A stretch of 64,000 bases of DNA from Hypericibacter terrae. GTDB taxonomy: Bacteria; Pseudomonadota; Alphaproteobacteria; Dongiales; Dongiaceae. This document shows positions 61,556 to 64,000 of the stretch, piece by piece; the stretch's first letter is position 1; each line of letters begins with the position of its first letter. The position numbers and the translations under genes are program-made. The notes below the pieces were generated by a model that did no database searches, was not told where the DNA came from, and worked only from the letters and a program-made list of their open reading frames with translations. The stretch lies in the NCBI RefSeq assembly GCF_008728855.1, contig NZ_CP042906.1, positions 2,604,001 through 2,668,000 on the forward strand. Direction: 5' to 3'.

Positions 61556-62314
61556 ATGTCGGAACAACTCGCGAAGAAGGCCAAAGCCGCCGACGCGCCC
61601 GGTCGTTTTCGACGTGTTCTTCTGAAGTTGTCCGGCGAGGCCCTGATGGGGTCGCGCGAATTCGGATTGGACCCCGCCACGGTCGAACGCACCGCGCGCG
61701 AGGTGGCAACGGCCAGCCAGCTCGGCTTCGAGCTCGCTCTGGTGATCGGCGGCGGGAATATCTTCCGCGGCATCGCCGGCGCCGCCCAGGGCATGCAGCG
61801 CGCGAGCGCCGACTATATGGGCATGCTCGCGACCGTCATCAACGCGCTCGCGATGCAGAACGCGCTGGAGAACATGGGCGTGCAGACGCGCGTTCTCTCG
61901 GCCATTCCGATGTCGACGGTCTGCGAGCCTTACATTCGCCGCCGCGCCATGCGCCATCTGGAAAAGGGGCGTGTCGTCATCTGCGCGGCAGGAACCGGCA
62001 ATCCCTTCTTCACCACCGATACCGCCGCATCGCTGCGCGCCTCGGAGCTGGGTTGCCAGGCCCTGATGAAGGGGACCAAGGTCGACGGCGTCTACAGCGC
62101 CGACCCGAAGCATCATCCCGATGCCAAGCGTTTCGATCGCCTGACCTATCTGGAGGTCCTGTCCAAGGATCTCAAAGTCATGGACGCGTCCGCGATTTCG
62201 CTGGCACGGGAAAGCAAGATCCCCGTGGTGGTGTTCTCGATGCAGAAGGACGGAGCCCTTGCCGACGTCCTCGCCGGACGCGGCAAATTCACGATCATTA
62301 CGGACGAGGTATAG
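61556..62314 (+). CDS. pyrH: UMP kinase
   Basis: 252 residues, hexameric amino-acid-kinase-fold enzyme that phosphorylates UMP to UDP. Conserved segments: [60 protein letters not shown] and [16 protein letters not shown]. It has a slightly longer basic N-terminus than E. coli PyrH ([18 protein letters not shown]). GGGAGCG lies before the ATG. It is followed after 2 bp by frr. Confidence 0.98.
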   Translation: MSEQLAKKAKAADAPGRFRRVLLKLSGEALMGSREFGLDPATVERTAREVATASQLGFELALVIGGGNIFRGIAGAAQGMQRASADYMGMLATVINALAMQNALENMGVQTRVLSAIPMSTVCEPYIRRRAMRHLEKGRVVICAAGTGNPFFTTDTAASLRASELGCQALMKGTKVDGVYSADPKHHPDAKRFDRLTYLEVLSKDLKVMDASAISLARESKIPVVVFSMQKDGALADVLAGRGKFTIITDEV

Positions 62315-62316
62315 CC

Positions 62317-62874
62317 GTGCCAGACGCCATGACAGCCGATCTTCAGCGCCGCATGGACAGCGCGATCGAAGCGCTGCAGCGGGAGTTTTCCGGACTGCGA
62401 ACGGGCCGCGCGTCGTCCCATCTGCTCGACAAGGTGGTGGTCAAGGCCTATGGCAGCGACATGCCGATCAACCAGGTCGGCAACGTCAACGTGCCCGAGC
62501 CGCGCATGATCTCGGTCCAGGTCTGGGACCGCGGCCTGGTGATCGCGGTCGAGAAGGCCATTCGCGAAGCCGGCCTCGGCCTCAATCCGGTCACCGACGG
62601 CCAGCTCGTCCGCATCCCGATCCCCGAGCTCAGCCAGGAGCGCCGCCAGGAGCTCACCAAGATCGCGCATAAATATGCCGAGCAGGCGCGCGTCGCGGTG
62701 CGAAATGTGCGCCGCGAGGGCATGGAAGCGCTGAAGAAGATGGAGAAGGACGGCAAGATCTCCCAGGACGATCACCGCCACCGCTCGGACGAGGTCCAGA
62801 AGATGACCGACGGGCACATCAAGAAGGTGGACGAGGCGCTCGCCCAGAAGGAAAAGGAGATCATGCAGGTCTGA
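62317..62874 (+). CDS. frr: Ribosome recycling factor
   Basis: 185 residues. With EF-G it splits terminated ribosomes. Conserved segments: [74 protein letters not shown], and the C-terminal helix ending EKEIMQV. The GTG at 62317 was chosen over ATG 62329 because GAGG lies about 9 nt before it, inside the pyrH end, and it gives the usual length. It is 2 bp from both neighbours. Confidence 0.97.
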   Translation: MPDAMTADLQRRMDSAIEALQREFSGLRTGRASSHLLDKVVVKAYGSDMPINQVGNVNVPEPRMISVQVWDRGLVIAVEKAIREAGLGLNPVTDGQLVRIPIPELSQERRQELTKIAHKYAEQARVAVRNVRREGMEALKKMEKDGKISQDDHRHRSDEVQKMTDGHIKKVDEALAQKEKEIMQV

Positions 62875-62876
62875 GG

Positions 62877-63605
62877 ATGGAAGCGCTGCCCAAAACGTTC
62901 GGTCCTGTCGTGCCGCTCCATGTTGCGATCATCATGGACGGCAATGGCCGTTGGGCGAAGGCCCGGGGCCTGCCGCGCGCGATCGGCCATCAGCGCGGCG
63001 CCGAGGCGGCCCGGCGCACCGTGCAGGGCGCGGCCGAGCTGGGTATCGGCTATCTAACCTTGTTCGGCTTCTCCTCCGAGAATTGGAGCCGCCCGGCCAC
63101 CGAGGTGGACGACCTGATGCAGCTGCTGCGCTTCTATCTGGAGCGCGAGATCGAGGAGCTGCATCGCAACGGAATCCGGCTCTCGGTCATCGGCGATCGT
63201 CAGCGTCTCAGCCCCGCGATCGTCCGGCTGATCGAGAATGCCGAGACCATGACCAGCGCCAATGCGCGCATGCGGCTGACCATGGCCCTGTCCTATGGCG
63301 GCCGTGCCGAGATCGCGATGGCGGCGCGCCGGATCGCGATCGACGTCGCGGCGGGGCGCATCGCGGCCGATCGGGTCGACGAGGATCTGGTCCAGCGCTA
63401 TCTCTTCACCGCCGACATGCCCGATCCCGATCTCGTGATCCGGACCAGCGGCGAAAAGCGCTTCAGCAATTTCCTGCTGTGGCAGTCCGCCTATTCCGAG
63501 CTGGTGTTCGTCGAGAAGCATTGGCCGGAATTCGGCAAGGACGATCTGGCCGCGGCCATCCAGGAATTCAGCGGCCGCGAACGGCGCTACGGCCGCTCCG
63601 CGTGA
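62877..63605 (+). CDS. uppS: Isoprenyl transferase (undecaprenyl diphosphate synthase)
   Basis: 242 residues, cis-prenyltransferase. It makes the C55 lipid carrier for peptidoglycan and O-antigen. Motifs: HVAIIMDGNGRWAKARGLPR with catalytic Asp21, GHQRGAEAARRTVQ, LTLFGFSSENWSRP, ALSYGGRAEI, and the PDLVIRTSGEKRFSNFLLWQSAYSE segment. Normal length. The start is 2 bp after frr and its stop overlaps the cdsA GTG (GTGA), so translation is coupled. Confidence 0.97.
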   Translation: MEALPKTFGPVVPLHVAIIMDGNGRWAKARGLPRAIGHQRGAEAARRTVQGAAELGIGYLTLFGFSSENWSRPATEVDDLMQLLRFYLEREIEELHRNGIRLSVIGDRQRLSPAIVRLIENAETMTSANARMRLTMALSYGGRAEIAMAARRIAIDVAAGRIAADRVDEDLVQRYLFTADMPDPDLVIRTSGEKRFSNFLLWQSAYSELVFVEKHWPEFGKDDLAAAIQEFSGRERRYGRSA

Positions 63606-64000
63606 CCTCTCCCGCCGCGCCTGGCGCCACCAGCGCCGCTCATTCGCTGGCGCGCCGGATCGTGGCTGCCCTGATCATGATGCCCGTCGTTCTGGGGGCC
63701 CTCTGGCTCGGTCATCCCTATTGGACGATCCTGGTTGCGATCGCCGCGGGCATGATGGCCTGGGAGTGGCGGCGGCTGACGGCGGCGGGCGCGGTCGGCG
63801 CCATCGGCTGGGCGATGATGGCGCTGGCGGCCCTGGCGGTGCTGCTGACGGGATTCGGCGAGGTGCGGCTGGCGCTCTGGGTCCTGGGGGTTGGGGGCTC
63901 GCTGTTGGGACTCGCGGCGGGGCTGGGAGAAAGCCCGGCCGGGGGCGGTTGGGCGTGGTTGGGCACCCTCTATGCAGGGCTTCCCAGCTTGGCGCTGGTG
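63602..64000 (+). CDS. cdsA: Phosphatidate cytidylyltransferase (N-terminal part, cut by window edge)
   Basis: The GTG at 63602 overlaps the uppS stop (GTGA) and opens a frame that runs to the window end (133 codons). It encodes a Pro/Ala/Ser-rich start, then hydrophobic helices (RRIVAALIMMPVVLGALWLG, PYWTILVAIAAGMMAWEWRRL, and others) typical of the CdsA N-terminus, including the AWEW signature after the second helix. CdsA makes CDP-diacylglycerol for phospholipid synthesis. The C-terminal catalytic signature is outside the window; the call rests on the N-terminus and the conserved uppS-cdsA order. Confidence 0.88.
   Translation, partial: MTSPAAPGATSAAHSLARRIVAALIMMPVVLGALWLGHPYWTILVAIAAGMMAWEWRRLTAAGAVGAIGWAMMALAALAVLLTGFGEVRLALWVLGVGGSLLGLAAGLGESPAGGGWAWLGTLYAGLPSLALV

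Overview
This window is about 64 kb of GC-rich chromosomal DNA. It reads as core genome of an alphaproteobacterium, most likely in or near the Rhodospirillales. That placement is an inference from gene content and order: a complete 14-gene nuo operon with separate nuoC and nuoD, followed by birA, coaX, an RNase J gene, a methylmalonyl-CoA epimerase gene and a DUF1467 gene; the tig-clpP-clpX-lon-HU run; proS of the short alphaproteobacterial type; lolC-lolD-dnaE; and rpsB-tsf-pyrH-frr-uppS-cdsA. I saw no insertion sequence, prophage, CRISPR array or rRNA operon.

Layout. 1-6.9 kb: the 3' part of an ArsR/methyltransferase fusion gene overlapping metF, then a leftward series of accessory genes (lipoprotein, glycosyltransferase 2, RmlC-like epimerase, small secreted protein) ending at parE. 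7-13.4 kb: an acyl-CoA thioesterase, an orphan membrane histidine kinase, the glnB-glnA nitrogen unit behind a good sigma-54 promoter, a divergent Kdo hydroxylase gene and a class I aminotransferase. 13.7-18.9 kb: tRNA-His, a SnoaL-like protein, a Sel1-repeat/SPOR envelope protein, an HpcH/HpaI aldolase, nnr, a GNAT gene joined in frame to nnr across a single UAG, and tRNA-Leu. 18.9-25.6 kb: trigger factor, ClpP, ClpX, Lon (behind a sigma-32-like promoter) and HU, which form the protein folding and quality-control block. 25.7-26.1 kb: tRNA-Val and tRNA-Asp.

26.3-41 kb: respiratory complex I, nuoA to nuoN, with a 92-residue pentapeptide-repeat gene inserted between nuoF and nuoG and a GC-rich palindromic repeat between nuoI and nuoJ. 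41-45 kb: biotin ligase, type III pantothenate kinase, RNase J, methylmalonyl-CoA epimerase and DUF1467, tightly coupled behind nuoN. 45-50.8 kb: an accessory insertion relative to the usual order. It holds a 3-methyladenine glycosylase, a DUF2336 protein overlapping a PAS-GAF-GGDEF diguanylate cyclase, a 472-bp gene-free interval with a promoter/terminator pair that may encode a small RNA, a purine permease and a small exported protein. 51-59 kb: proS, lolC, lolD, an opposing DUF2264 gene and dnaE. 59.3-64 kb: rpsB, tsf, pyrH, frr, uppS and the start of cdsA, linking translation factors to undecaprenyl and phospholipid synthesis.

Most genes are housekeeping. The observations most worth checking are the nnr-UAG-GNAT junction without a standard start codon (18.16 kb), the candidate small RNA (48.6-48.8 kb), the pentapeptide-repeat gene inside nuo (31.0 kb), the DUF2336/GGDEF coupled pair (45.5-48.5 kb), and the predicted sigma-54 and sigma-32 promoters of glnBA and lon.
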